This document shows positions 18,457 to 27,328 of a stretch of 64,000 nt of DNA, one piece after another. Positions within the stretch are counted from its first letter, which is position 1; every line of letters begins with the position of its first letter. The position numbers were made by a program, and so were the translations under genes. The stretch is from Congzhengia minquanensis (lineage in GTDB: Bacteria; Bacillota; Clostridia; UBA1381; UBA9506), in the NCBI RefSeq assembly GCF_014384785.1, contig NZ_JACRSU010000002.1, positions 434,001 through 498,000 on the forward strand, in the 5' to 3' direction. The notes under the pieces were generated by a model. That model saw nothing but the letters and a program-made list of their open reading frames with translations, did no database searches and had not been told where the DNA came from.

Positions 18457-19164
18457 CTAACAAATTGAAAAGATGTTTTTTAAATACAGCCATTGGTGGT
18501 TGCGCTGCCCTGTGGGATATCCGTTTTTTTCCCAGTCATATTCTAAAATGTTGCAGGCGGGGAAGCGTTCATCCCACCAGATGAAGTGGGAACCCATCAG
18601 TTTTTGCCATTCGTGTCCTTTAGGCGTATTGTGTGTAGTAAGACTGCCTGTGTGCTGGGCAGGCTCAAACAGCTCCGGCGTTTCGCCGTAATAAAACGCT
18701 GTATCGCCGCTTAAAAAAATGCTTCCATATTTGTCGCCGGCGCCCGGCTGCTCCTCCTGAAACTGGTAGTGATAAAAAACATATCTTGAAACCAAATCCG
18801 GAATCAGCTTTGCAAGCATACCGAAACAATAGTCCGGCTTTTTCTTCCGTGCCCAGTGGGACACGCTCTGCGGCTCGTTAAAATGAAAAATATTTGTCAT
18901 AGGATGAAAATATTTGTCCTCACCGTCCGGCCATTTTGTCAAAAACTCCTCCATTCCGCAAAAAAGCTGGTTCGGCAAAATCTCCTCACCGATAGATTCT
19001 ATGTAGCAATACAGTTCGCTGTGAAAGGAAAACACGTTTGCGTTCATAATTTTCTCCGTGTTATAAAAATCGCGCTCAACCAGTGCTTTTCTTTCCGCCA
19101 AAAACTGTTCTAAATCTCTTTGCTTTCCATCTTTTACAACTGCTTTGTAGGATCTTATAATCAT
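18457..19164 (-). CDS. Hypothetical cytoplasmic protein
   Basis: 235 residues from ATG at 19164 (GAGGGGTTAAC upstream). It is soluble, with no signal peptide or membrane segment, and rich in aromatic residues (HFIWWDERF, KNHQW-like tracts, SHWARKKKPDYCFGML). I do not recognise a family. It overlaps the upstream SDR stop by one or two bases, so the two are translationally coupled in the kinase/pncB operon. The high Trp/Tyr/His content suggests a carbohydrate-binding pocket, but this is a guess. Confidence 0.7.
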   Translation of the reverse strand: MIIRSYKAVVKDGKQRDLEQFLAERKALVERDFYNTEKIMNANVFSFHSELYCYIESIGEEILPNQLFCGMEEFLTKWPDGEDKYFHPMTNIFHFNEPQSVSHWARKKKPDYCFGMLAKLIPDLVSRYVFYHYQFQEEQPGAGDKYGSIFLSGDTAFYYGETPELFEPAQHTGSLTTHNTPKGHEWQKLMGSHFIWWDERFPACNILEYDWEKNGYPTGQRNHQWLYLKNIFSIC

Positions 19165-19165
19165 G

Positions 19166-19921
19166 TTAACCCCTCGTCTTCTTTTTTTGAAAATGACTTG
19201 CAAACTTTACCAGAATGCTATCCGGCAACAGCTTCGAGAAAAAATGGGAACATTTCATGAAAAAGCCGGGAACAATCACCTTTTTTCCCTTCAGCATGCT
19301 GCGAACCGCCATGTTTGCAACATATTCGCTGCTTAAGCCCTTTAAGCTGAACCGAACGTTAGCAACGCTGTTAAACTCTGTGTCCACCGGGCCGGGACAC
19401 AGCACAGAAATATACACCTGGCTGTTTTTTTGCGAAAGTTCTTCGTTAATTGCCTGGGAAAGCCGAAGCACATATGCTTTCGAGGCATAATATGCCGCCA
19501 TAAACGGCCCCGGAAGAAATGCCGCAGACGAAGCGACGTTTAACACAACGCCCCTATCTTTTTCCGTAAATTTTGTCACAAAAAACTTGGTTAAAATGTG
19601 CATTGCACGAATGTTCAGGTGAATCATTTGAATTTCACGTTCTGAATCGGTTTGCGTAAATTCGCCAAACAGCCCGGCTCCGGCGTTATTCACCAAAAGG
19701 TCTATGTCAAGCTTTTCTGCATAGCTGCAAAGCTTTAGACATTCCGCTTCTTCTGTTAAATCAGCCGTAAAAATTTCCGCGTTTGTTTCCAGCTCATTTT
19801 TCAGTTCTGCCAGGCGGTTCTCCCTGCGGGCAACCAAAATTAAGTCGTAACCCTTTTTGCTGAGCACGCGGGCAATATCCCTGCCAATGCCTGAGCTGGC
19901 GCCGGTGATGAGTGCAAGCAT
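19166..19921 (-). CDS. Short-chain dehydrogenase/reductase
   Basis: 251 residues. The Rossmann start ALITGASSGIGRDIA has the TGxxxGxG NADP site. NNAGAG, the catalytic Ser in LNVASSAAFLPG and YYASKAY (YxxxK) follow, with a CPGPVDTEF loop. A hydrophobic C-terminal segment and a basic tail resemble the membrane-attached DltE/YqjQ-like subgroup. The substrate is unknown. It lies between the nicotinate phosphoribosyltransferase gene and the unknown 235-residue gene in one operon. Confidence 0.9.
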   Translation of the reverse strand: MLALITGASSGIGRDIARVLSKKGYDLILVARRENRLAELKNELETNAEIFTADLTEEAECLKLCSYAEKLDIDLLVNNAGAGLFGEFTQTDSEREIQMIHLNIRAMHILTKFFVTKFTEKDRGVVLNVASSAAFLPGPFMAAYYASKAYVLRLSQAINEELSQKNSQVYISVLCPGPVDTEFNSVANVRFSLKGLSSEYVANMAVRSMLKGKKVIVPGFFMKCSHFFSKLLPDSILVKFASHFQKKKTRG

Positions 19922-19950
19922 AATGTTCTCCCTTTAAAATCTGACGACGA

Positions 19951-21393
19951 TTATTCGTCAGAATATTTTTTTAACAAGTTATTTTTAATTTCCCAAAGTT
20001 CAGGCGACAAATCTACATAATATTTGTGGGGGAACTCAAACCGTTTCACTTCGTCCCACAGTCTGTCAATTTCAAAGGCGCAGTGCTTTTTAATTTCGTG
20101 AACATTCGGACTGTCATACACCCGTTTGCCGCCGGAAAAGAGCTGCGTCGTTATTTTTTCTGCTTTAAAATTTGTCAGTGTTTTCCGCTTCCAGGTATGT
20201 TCCGGGTCAAAAATTTCATAGGGCTTCGTGTCGTCAATTACCTCGCCGAACAGCGTAATAACATCGGCAATGGCTTCCCCGCTCTCCTTTGAAAACAGCC
20301 GGTAAACCTGCTTAAATCCCGGGTTTGTAATTTTTTCTGTGTTTTCGCTGATTTTAATTTTCGGAATAATTTTTCCGTTCTTTTCAACGGCCGCCAGTTT
20401 GTAAACACCTCCGAACACCGGTTCGGATTTAGACGTGATAAGTCGCTCGCCCACGCCGAAGGAATCGATTTTTGCACCCTGCTGCAGCGTGTCGCGGATA
20501 ATATATTCGTCTAAGGAGTTTGAAGCAGTGATGGTACAGTCGGAAAATCCGGCGTCGTCCAGCATTTTCCGTGCGCGTTTTGAAAGGTAGGCAATGTCGC
20601 CTGAATCAATGCGGATACCTTTTGGGCGAAATCCCATCGGAAGCAGCACGTCGTGAAACACTTTAATTGCGTTGGGTATTCCGGATTTTAACACGTTATA
20701 CGTATCCACCAAAAGCACGCAGGCATCGGGATAAGTTTTTGCATAAGCCGCAAATGCCTCATATTCCGAGTCGAACAGCTGAACCCAGCTGTGGGCCATG
20801 GTGCCCAAAGCCGGGATTCCGTCCATGCGCTCAGAAATGGTGCAGGCCGTTCCGCAGCAGCCGGCAATATACGCCGCCCGCGCGCCGTAAATCGCGCCGT
20901 CATAGCCCTGGGCCCGGCGGGAGCCAAACTCCATCACTGCTCTGCCCTCTGCGGCGCGGACAATGCGGTTTGCCTTTGTTGCAATCAGCGACTGGTGGTT
21001 AATGGAAAGCAGAACCATGGTTTCGATAAACTGCGCCTGAATCACCGGCCCGCGGACGGTTATGATCGGCTCGTGGGGAAAAATCGGCGTTCCCTCGGGA
21101 ATCCCCCAAACGTCGCATTCAAATTGAAACTCTTTTAAATAGGTTAAAAATGCTTCACTGAAAATGTTTTTGCTCCTTAAAAATGCAATATCTTCCTCGC
21201 TGAACTCTAACTGTTCAATATAGTCAATCAGCTGTTTTAAACCTGCCATAATTGCAAAACCGCCGTCGTCCGGCACTTTTCGAAAAAACATGTCGAAATA
21301 GGCAATTTCGTCCTTTAATCCATGCTCAAAATATCCGTTGGCCATGGTCAGTTCATAAAAGTCAGTGAGCAGGGTTAAATTTTCAATATTCAT
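19951..21393 (-). CDS. pncB: Nicotinate phosphoribosyltransferase
   Basis: 480 residues from ATG at 21393 (GGGAG eight bases upstream). It shows the family start LLTDFYELTMANGYF, MEFGSRRAQGYDGAI, MAHSWVQLF and GIRIDSGDIAYLSK. The enzyme joins nicotinate and PRPP to form nicotinate mononucleotide in NAD salvage. Its length fits the type lacking long insertions. It is the third gene of the Gfo/NahK-like operon. Confidence 0.93.
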   Translation of the reverse strand: MNIENLTLLTDFYELTMANGYFEHGLKDEIAYFDMFFRKVPDDGGFAIMAGLKQLIDYIEQLEFSEEDIAFLRSKNIFSEAFLTYLKEFQFECDVWGIPEGTPIFPHEPIITVRGPVIQAQFIETMVLLSINHQSLIATKANRIVRAAEGRAVMEFGSRRAQGYDGAIYGARAAYIAGCCGTACTISERMDGIPALGTMAHSWVQLFDSEYEAFAAYAKTYPDACVLLVDTYNVLKSGIPNAIKVFHDVLLPMGFRPKGIRIDSGDIAYLSKRARKMLDDAGFSDCTITASNSLDEYIIRDTLQQGAKIDSFGVGERLITSKSEPVFGGVYKLAAVEKNGKIIPKIKISENTEKITNPGFKQVYRLFSKESGEAIADVITLFGEVIDDTKPYEIFDPEHTWKRKTLTNFKAEKITTQLFSGGKRVYDSPNVHEIKKHCAFEIDRLWDEVKRFEFPHKYYVDLSPELWEIKNNLLKKYSDE

Positions 21394-21421
21394 TTTAAAG
21401 ACTCCCATCTAAGCTCTTTCG

Positions 21422-22501
21422 TTAAAAGCTTTCGTTTACAATTTTATTCATTTCGTTCCGCTTCAAATCAATTTGGCGGCAGAGCTGAAACTGGTTTCTC
21501 GCTCTGTCTAAATTATGGTTTCTGTATTTTGTTTTAAAATATGTATCCCCGTTTAAAAAGTCTGCCAAAAAGCGGATTCCGCACTCGTATGTCATAAGCT
21601 TTGCCGAAAACGCCAAAAGCTCTTTTTCCGCCGGTGTTATGGTGTTTTTCAGTTCCGAAGCAAACCCTTTGGTAAAGGCCTCAAACAGGTTTAAATCAAA
21701 AACCACCTTGTCAAGGTCTGTTTCGTCCTCTGCGGCGGTGTTGGCGCCGAACCTGAGGGCGTCGCCAAAGTCATATAAAAGGGATCCGGGCATTACCGTA
21801 TCTAAATCAATTACGCAAATCCCCTCACCGGTTTTCTCATCAAACAAAACATTGTTCAGCTTGGTGTCGTTATGTGTTACGCGGCATGGAACGGCGCTTT
21901 CTGCAATTGCGCCGCAAACGATGCCCGCCTCAGGCACCTGCTTCATGGCATATTCTAATTCAGGTGAACACTCCTTCACCCTGCCGCAGCAATCGCTGTT
22001 AATTGCATCGTTTAATTGTTTCACACGGTTTGGTGTGTCGTGAAACTGTTGAATTGTTTCATAAAGCTGTTCCGCAGGAAAGTCCGCCAGCATGTTCTGG
22101 AACCGGCCAAAGGTTTTTGCCGCCTCATAAAATTGCGCCGGTTTTGAAACGGTTTCAACCGTAATGCTGTTTTCAATAAAACGATAAACCCGAAAACAGT
22201 CGCCGTCGCCGTCTTTAAAATAAGGAGCGCCGTCTGCTGTTTTCAAGAAATGAAGCGTTCCCCTGTCTGCGTCGCCGTTTGACGTCTTAAGTTTTAAGCG
22301 AAGATGAGAGGTCACGCGAAAAATGTTGCTCATAACCTCATCTGGATTCTTAAAAACCTCTGTGTTAATCCGCTGCAATACACAGGGATAGCCGTCTTTT
22401 TCTGCGCTGTAGGTGTCATTAATGTGGCCTCCGCCAAAGGATATGCCCTCCGATTTAATTCCGAAGGCACCGCAAATATCTGATAAATAACGTTCAATCA
22501 T
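21422..22501 (-). CDS. nahK: N-acetylhexosamine 1-kinase-like phosphotransferase
   Basis: 359 residues of the aminoglycoside-phosphotransferase fold, the same length as bifidobacterial NahK. Shared blocks are GGHINDTY, QQFHDTPNR, CRVTHNDTKLNNVLFD (catalytic His-Asn-Asp), VIDLDTVMPGSLLYDFGD and ECGIRFLADFLNGD. NahK phosphorylates GlcNAc and GalNAc at C1 in the lacto-N-biose/galacto-N-biose pathway. No lacto-N-biose phosphorylase is visible here, so the exact substrate is open. Its ATG overlaps the stop of the Gfo gene (ATGA), giving translational coupling. Confidence 0.8.
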   Translation of the reverse strand: MIERYLSDICGAFGIKSEGISFGGGHINDTYSAEKDGYPCVLQRINTEVFKNPDEVMSNIFRVTSHLRLKLKTSNGDADRGTLHFLKTADGAPYFKDGDGDCFRVYRFIENSITVETVSKPAQFYEAAKTFGRFQNMLADFPAEQLYETIQQFHDTPNRVKQLNDAINSDCCGRVKECSPELEYAMKQVPEAGIVCGAIAESAVPCRVTHNDTKLNNVLFDEKTGEGICVIDLDTVMPGSLLYDFGDALRFGANTAAEDETDLDKVVFDLNLFEAFTKGFASELKNTITPAEKELLAFSAKLMTYECGIRFLADFLNGDTYFKTKYRNHNLDRARNQFQLCRQIDLKRNEMNKIVNESF

Positions 22502-23793
22502 ATTGAATAATCCTCTTCATTTTTTATAGAATTCATATAGTCCTCTACGTTTATCACCGCGCCCGAACGCCTTGAATGTTCTGCGGCAAAGGCAATGTAG
22601 TGGTTTTTTAAGGAGCGTTCCACCGTGCAAATATTTTTGCCGGCTTCCCCATTGGCAATGTAGTTATAAAATGCTTCCATAATTCCCTCGTCACCGCCGC
22701 TGTGCCCTCCGGCCTGCCCCTCTCCGCCCATTGCGGCATAATCATATTCGGAAACGGCCTTGTCCGCAAACGTATAAATCTGAATGGGCTTGTTGTCTTC
22801 TAAGCGCGCTTCAATTTCACCTTTTGTTCCCATAATGTGAATTGTTCGGCCTCCCTTGTTAAAGGCGCACATGGTAAACGAAACGGTAACGCCTCCGTCA
22901 AACAGCAGGTTTACCACCTGGTGGTCTACTACATTGTTATCGCACCGAAACACACATTTGCCATATTGTGTGGAAGAGATTGCTTTTTTCACGTCATCGT
23001 CATTCGGGTTCACCATTTTTGTGCTGGCAGAACGGAACCAGTCGCTGTCGCTTTTTAAGTAAAGCTTCACAGCGTTATAGGGACAGGTTTCTCCCACAGG
23101 GCAGCCCTCAATGCAATAATCTGGCGCACCGTTGGGGGCATTTTTTTCGGTGAAATAAGTTAAGCTGCCAAAAGACTGCACCTGTCTGCATTCTGTTCCA
23201 ATCAGCCACTGCAGAATATCCATGTCGTGACAGGATTTTTGCAGCAGCATAAACGAGCTTTTTGCCTCGTTTCCCCAGTTGCCGCGGACAAAGCTGTGGC
23301 TCTGATGTTCATTGCCCACACACTCAATTTGGGAAATGGAAACAATCTCCCCAATTTTGCCGCTGTCGATAATCTCTTTCAAGGCAACAAAAAAAGGTGT
23401 AAACCGCAGAACGTGGCAGACCAAAATGCGCGAACCCATTTTTTCTGCAAGGCTGGTTATGGCCTCGCACTCCCTTGGCGTGGGAGCAATGGGTTTTTCC
23501 AGCAAAATATCGTAGCCCAAACGAATTGCTTCCATGACAGGTTCAAAATGGTCCCTGTCCATGGTGGCAATAATCGCAACATCCGCAATTTTACCCTTTT
23601 CTAAAAGTGGTTTATAGTCTGTAAAACAAAGCCCGTTTGAAAGCGCGTGTTTTTTCTTAATATAATTTCTTCTGCTGTCTGCCGGCTCTGCCACGGCTAC
23701 AAGTTCAAATTTATCTCGGTTTTCCGCAATAAAGTCTGTGTATGTAATTCCGCGCAGCCCGGCTCCAATCAGGATTGCTTTCAACTTTTTCAT
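22498..23793 (-). CDS. Gfo/Idh/MocA-family oxidoreductase
   Basis: 431 residues from ATG at 23793 (GGTGAGAAA upstream). The N-terminal Rossmann site is ILIGAGLRGITY, with the family motif LLEKPIAPT (EKP). The C-terminal part ends with GGHSGGDEGIMEAFYNYI, typical of sugar oxidoreductases. An unusual Cys-rich insert lies near residues 225-240 (CIEGCPVGETC). The substrate is probably a sugar or glycoside. It heads the operon with the NahK-like kinase, suggesting amino-sugar metabolism. Confidence 0.9.
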   Translation of the reverse strand: MKKLKAILIGAGLRGITYTDFIAENRDKFELVAVAEPADSRRNYIKKKHALSNGLCFTDYKPLLEKGKIADVAIIATMDRDHFEPVMEAIRLGYDILLEKPIAPTPRECEAITSLAEKMGSRILVCHVLRFTPFFVALKEIIDSGKIGEIVSISQIECVGNEHQSHSFVRGNWGNEAKSSFMLLQKSCHDMDILQWLIGTECRQVQSFGSLTYFTEKNAPNGAPDYCIEGCPVGETCPYNAVKLYLKSDSDWFRSASTKMVNPNDDDVKKAISSTQYGKCVFRCDNNVVDHQVVNLLFDGGVTVSFTMCAFNKGGRTIHIMGTKGEIEARLEDNKPIQIYTFADKAVSEYDYAAMGGEGQAGGHSGGDEGIMEAFYNYIANGEAGKNICTVERSLKNHYIAFAAEHSRRSGAVINVEDYMNSIKNEEDYSI

Positions 23794-23822
23794 TTTCTCA
23801 CCATCCAAAACAAACTAACTCA

Positions 23823-23851
23823 ATTTTAACATAATTATCCTTATTTTACAA
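23823..23851 (-). promoter_or_regulatory. Promoter of the Gfo/NahK/pncB operon
   Basis: TTGTAA at 23851-23846, 17-base spacer, TAAAAT at 23828-23823 on the minus strand, about 30 bases before the first start. Confidence 0.6.
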
Positions 23852-23899
23852 TAAAATTAACAGATTTATTTAAAAAAATATTAAATTTTTGAAATTATG

Positions 23900-23928
23900 T
23901 TTCACATTGCTTTTATTTATGATATAAT
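23900..23928 (+). promoter_or_regulatory. Promoter of the zinc-ribbon gene
   Basis: TTTCAC at 23900-23905, 17-base spacer, TATAAT at 23923-23928, with TGA just before the -10. Confidence 0.5.
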
Positions 23929-23977
23929 ATTATAAACGCTAAAAGAATAAAACATATCTTTAAAGGAGGTTTTTTAA

Positions 23978-24391
23978 ATGGATAATTTTTTCTCAGAAAT
24001 CAAAAATACAGCCGATAAAGTGGCGAAAAAGTCCAGCGAGCTTGTAGAAATGTCGAAAGTGAAGCTCAGCATGGTAAACACGAAATCGGAAATTGGAACA
24101 AACTTCAAGGTTTTAGGCGAACTGGTTTACCTTTCTCAAAAAGACGGAGCTGAACCGGATACAAAAAAAATTGAAGAAACAATTGCAAAAATTAACGAGC
24201 TTTATGATCGTCTTGACGAGCTTTCTGAGGTTAGCTCAACATTAAAAAATGAAAAAATTTGTCCTAACTGCACGAAAAGCAACCCGGCCGACGCGCAGTT
24301 CTGCTCTGGCTGCGGCTATAAATTTACAAACAACGACCCGGATGATGACGATTTAAATGTGGAAGAAATTACTGAGGTCGATGTGGTTTAA
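23978..24391 (+). CDS. Zinc-ribbon protein with coiled-coil start
   Basis: 137 residues behind AAAGGAGGTTTTTTAA. The first 95 residues are amphipathic helices (ADKVAKKSSELVEMSKVKL). They are followed by a zinc ribbon CPNCTKSNPADAQFCSGCG (Cys pairs spaced CX2C-X12-CX2C) and a very acidic tail (DPDDDDLNVEE). It is a common Clostridia architecture with unknown role, often near Rex. No enzyme motif. Confidence 0.85.
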   Translation: MDNFFSEIKNTADKVAKKSSELVEMSKVKLSMVNTKSEIGTNFKVLGELVYLSQKDGAEPDTKKIEETIAKINELYDRLDELSEVSSTLKNEKICPNCTKSNPADAQFCSGCGYKFTNNDPDDDDLNVEEITEVDVV

Positions 24392-24400
24392 AATTTTTTA

Positions 24401-24429
24401 TTGACAAATGTGAAGAATTACCTTATAAT
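24401..24429 (+). promoter_or_regulatory. Near-consensus promoter of rex
   Basis: TTGACA at 24401-24406, 17-base spacer, TATAAT at 24424-24429. Both hexamers are perfect. No obvious Rex operator (TTGTTAA...TTAACAA) is visible. Confidence 0.85.
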
Positions 24430-24465
24430 ATTATCTTGTAGGTTTTGTGAAATGTAGGTGGAAAA

Positions 24466-25107
24466 GTGAAAAGTGAACAGAATGAAGTGCCTATGGTTGT
24501 CATTAAGCGCCTACCTAGATATTACCGATATTTAGGCGAATTGATGAAACAAGGTGTGAACCGGATATCCTCTGCGGCGCTCAGCGAAAAAATGGGCGTT
24601 ACGGCCTCTCAAATCAGGCAGGATTTTAACTGTTTTGGCGGCTTCGGACAACAGGGTTACGGCTATAATGTTCCAAACCTATATGCTGAAATCGGAGAAA
24701 TTTTAGGACTAAATCATGGATATTCTTTGATTATTATTGGCGCAGGAAATATGGGACATGCGCTGGTAAATTATGCAAATCTTGAGAAGCGCGGGTTTAA
24801 AGTAATCGGCATTTTTGACAATGATGCAAAAAAAATTGGAACCACAATTAAAGGTATTGTTGTCAGCGATATTTCGAAATTGGAAGATTTTTGTAAGCAA
24901 AATACCGTTGACATTGCTGCCCTGTCGCTGCCGCGGAGTGAAGTAAGGGACATTGCAAAACGTTTGATTTCTGCCGGCATTAAGGGACTTTGGAATTTTT
25001 CATATACAGAAATTGCGGTTCCAGACGACGTTGCTATAGAGAATGTGCATTTAAGCGACAGTTTAATGACATTATCCTACAAAATTACAAAGATAAACGA
25101 AAATTAA
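24466..25107 (+). CDS. rex: Redox-sensing transcriptional repressor Rex
   Basis: 213 residues starting GTG behind TAGGTGG. The winged-helix N-terminus (IKRLPRYYRYLGEL, SSAALSEKMGVTASQIRQDF) is followed by a Rossmann NAD(H) domain with IIIGAGNMGHAL. Rex senses the NADH/NAD ratio and represses fermentation and anaerobic respiration genes. Standard length and all landmarks are present. It is the last host gene before the tRNA-Arg used for integration. Confidence 0.96.
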   Translation: MKSEQNEVPMVVIKRLPRYYRYLGELMKQGVNRISSAALSEKMGVTASQIRQDFNCFGGFGQQGYGYNVPNLYAEIGEILGLNHGYSLIIIGAGNMGHALVNYANLEKRGFKVIGIFDNDAKKIGTTIKGIVVSDISKLEDFCKQNTVDIAALSLPRSEVRDIAKRLISAGIKGLWNFSYTEIAVPDDVAIENVHLSDSLMTLSYKITKINEN

Positions 25108-25139
25108 ATAGAAAAGGTTTGAAAAACAAACCTTTTCAT

Positions 25140-25215
25140 GCGTCTGTAGCTCAGTGGATAGAGCACCGGCCTCCGACGCCGGGTGCCGTAGGTTCAAATC
25201 CTATCAGGCGCACCA
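25140..25215 (+). tRNA. tRNA-Arg (CCG anticodon)
   Basis: 76 bases with encoded CCA. Acceptor GCGTCTG pairs with CAGGCGC; anticodon stem CCGGC/GCCGG encloses loop CTCCGAC (anticodon CCG); T loop GGTTCAAATCC. Its 3' 40 bases are repeated at 6619-6658, and the phage integrase lies just downstream, so its 3' end is the likely integration site. Confidence 0.96.
25171..25210 (+). repeat. Attachment-site core in tRNA-Arg
   Basis: This 40-base segment is identical to 6619-6658. It spans anticodon loop to acceptor stem, the usual overlap region of tyrosine-integrase attachment sites. The opposite end of the phage is not in the window, so the functional core length cannot be fixed. Confidence 0.7.
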
Positions 25216-25221
25216 AGCTTT

Positions 25222-25268
25222 AAGGCCTCGAAATGCGTTATTTTGCGTATTTTGGGGCTTTTTATTTT
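25222..25268 (+). terminator. Terminator after tRNA-Arg
   Basis: AAGGCCTCGAAATGCG and GCGTATTTTGGGGCTT pair with a few G-U or mismatched positions, followed by TTTTTATTTT. Confidence 0.6.
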
Positions 25269-25337
25269 GTAATACTCTCTATCAGTAATGGTTTAAATTT
25301 TACTTTTGACTGATTTTTGACTGATTTTTATTTTTAA

Positions 25338-26450
25338 TTATGCCTGTAACTTTATGTTTGTAGGTGATAAAAATTGATTTAGTTTATCAGCATTGAGTGC
25401 TTTATGTTTTTGGTCTAAGTGTGTATAAATATCCATTGTTACGTCAATAGAACTGTGCCCCAAATAACTCTGTGCCGTTTTAATATCTACACCTGCCTTA
25501 TATAAAATTGTGGCATATGTATGACGAAATTGATGCATTGTAAAATCTACTGTAAAATTTATTTCGTTATCACTGAGATACTTTTGAAACGACTTTACAA
25601 AATCAGCATATAATCTTCTAATACTTACTAATGAATGTATGTTCCCAAGACTATTTTTAAAAACCAAATCGTTTACTTTTGTATTCGGCGGTTTTATTAA
25701 ATATGGTTTTAATATATCCAAAATAGGAACAGCTCTTATACTATTTTTTGTTTTTGGAGTTTTTATATTTGGTTGATTGCCGATATACTCTACCGCCTTA
25801 TTAACATGTATGCAATTATTTTCAAAATCAATATCATTCCATGTTAAAGGAATGAGTTCCCCTCTTCTTAGCCCTGTGTATAATAGTGTCATTATCAAGT
25901 CTCCGTGTTTGTAATTTACACAAAATTGATTAATCACAGGAATCAACTCGCTTGGTATTGCATCTCTTATCCGGTTTTCTTTTTTGGGAATAACTAAACC
26001 ATCGCATGGATTAACATATACCATTTGAAGTTTAATTGCACATTTATACAGTTGATTAAGAGTTATCTTAAACTTGTGTAATGTTGATGATGAATATTTC
26101 TCTGACAATTGATTTATTAATCTTTGAATTATATTTAGACGTAAACTGGATAAATTATATTCTCCAAGCAATGGATTGATTTGATTTTTAATAACTGCTT
26201 TATATCTTTGAAACGTATTATATTCAACATCTGTTTTGTAAGTATTTAGCCATTCTTTTGCCCATTCAGCGATAGTTATATTTTGATTTTCAATATATCT
26301 ACCCTGCTCGATTTTACACCTTAGTTCTCGCTCTTTTTTTTCTACCTCCTTTATTGTTAAACCATAAATGTTTTTATATTTTTTTCTTCCATCTGGTTGG
26401 TATCCTATCAATACTTGTTTGCAATACCTACCGTCTGCTCTTTTTTTCAT
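25338..26450 (-). CDS. int: Phage tyrosine integrase
   Basis: 370 residues from ATG at 26450, behind GGAGTGTGTACAA. It has an AP2-like arm-binding N-terminus (KQVLIGYQPDGRKKYKNIYG), a SAM-like core-binding domain (TIAEWAKEWLNTY) and a catalytic domain with TGLRRGELIPLTW, HQFRHTYATIL, LGHSSIDVTMDIYTH. It is convergent with tRNA-Arg, with TTTTGACTGA repeats between, so it should recombine the tRNA 3' end with the phage site. Confidence 0.95.
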   Translation of the reverse strand: MKKRADGRYCKQVLIGYQPDGRKKYKNIYGLTIKEVEKKERELRCKIEQGRYIENQNITIAEWAKEWLNTYKTDVEYNTFQRYKAVIKNQINPLLGEYNLSSLRLNIIQRLINQLSEKYSSSTLHKFKITLNQLYKCAIKLQMVYVNPCDGLVIPKKENRIRDAIPSELIPVINQFCVNYKHGDLIMTLLYTGLRRGELIPLTWNDIDFENNCIHVNKAVEYIGNQPNIKTPKTKNSIRAVPILDILKPYLIKPPNTKVNDLVFKNSLGNIHSLVSIRRLYADFVKSFQKYLSDNEINFTVDFTMHQFRHTYATILYKAGVDIKTAQSYLGHSSIDVTMDIYTHLDQKHKALNADKLNQFLSPTNIKLQA

Positions 26451-26524
26451 TTGTACACACTCCATTCTAACAAATAGAGCACATACAATACCATTTACAT
26501 AATATCATATGTGCTCGGATAACG

Positions 26525-26737
26525 TCAAGCATATTTATAAGATTTGAGGTGTTGTTTATTTCTCCATTTATAATATTGCTCTAAATCAACATACCAGTGC
26601 CCGCAAAGATTGTACGCCGGGAAGTCATTTGAGTGAACCCATTTTAACGCCGTTGTTCTTGGGACATCAAATTCTTTACAAAAATTTGTTAATCTTAGCT
26701 GCTTTTTATTTTTTATCTGTGCTTCCAAATCCACCAT
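26525..26737 (-). CDS. Excisionase-like small DNA-binding protein
   Basis: 70 residues. A MerR/Xis-type winged helix is visible (LTNFCKEFDVPRTTALKWVH, then NLCGHWYVDLEQY). Such proteins direct integrase towards excision. It lies between integrase and dUTPase and overlaps the dUTPase 3' end by about 30 bases. The start is uncertain because the ATG has no well-spaced ribosome site. Confidence 0.65.
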   Translation of the reverse strand: MVDLEAQIKNKKQLRLTNFCKEFDVPRTTALKWVHSNDFPAYNLCGHWYVDLEQYYKWRNKQHLKSYKYA

Positions 26738-27191
26738 TCCTTATTGCATCGGTTTCATCTTGATCTGTTTCATAATACCTGCAAATGATTCCTTGACAAA
26801 ATGCAGAGCCTTCTTTTAATTTAATATCTTCACCATTTGCTAAAGGTGAATTATTAACGAGTTTAACGAAAATATGGCCTTCGTTGTCGGATAAAAAATA
26901 GTCCGCATCCACAATCCCACAAGTATTTGCGAGAGATATTCCATATTTAAAGCCCAAACCGCTTCTTGGGCATAACATTAAAAATTTATCGTCATCTAAT
27001 ATTACTCTTATTCCAGTTGCTATTGTCGTGCTTCTTCCATATGGAATAACAATATCATGTGGCAAATAAAAATCATAACCGGCAGAGCACCGTGTGCTCC
27101 TCTCTGGTAATTTTATTCGGTCATATTCTTCTCTGCTATGTACGGTATCTAAATTGTATCTCTTAAAACTTACTTTCTCAAATTTGTTCAT
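26706..27191 (-). CDS. dut: dUTP diphosphatase (trimeric type)
   Basis: 161 residues behind TAGGAGGTAGTTA. Motifs are STRCSAGYDFY (motif 1), PRSGLGFKYGISLANTCGIV (motifs 2-3), EGSAFCQGII (4) and NGGFGSTDKK (5, P-loop-like). It hydrolyses dUTP to dUMP, limiting uracil in DNA and feeding thymidylate synthesis, and thus supplies substrate for the ThyX encoded at 31.7 kb. Confidence 0.92.
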   Translation of the reverse strand: MNKFEKVSFKRYNLDTVHSREEYDRIKLPERSTRCSAGYDFYLPHDIVIPYGRSTTIATGIRVILDDDKFLMLCPRSGLGFKYGISLANTCGIVDADYFLSDNEGHIFVKLVNNSPLANGEDIKLKEGSAFCQGIICRYYETDQDETDAIRNGGFGSTDKK

Positions 27192-27228
27192 TAACTACCT
27201 CCTACTTATTATTAAATTGTAATGTATA

Positions 27229-27257
27229 TTGACACTCGCTTTAATTTTATATACAAT
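27229..27257 (+). promoter_or_regulatory. Strong promoter of the plus-strand hydrophobic gene
   Basis: TTGACA at 27229-27234, exactly 17 bases, TACAAT at 27252-27257. It faces right, against the surrounding leftward operon. Confidence 0.8.
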
Positions 27258-27328
27258 AATTGTGCTGCTTCTATTTAGTTTGATGGTGGTAATCCACTAT
27301 AAGTTGTAGCAGAAAGAGAGGACATTAT

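Noticed and set aside
24401..24465. Rex autoregulatory operator
   Set aside because: No TTGTTAA-type dyad is present in the promoter region.
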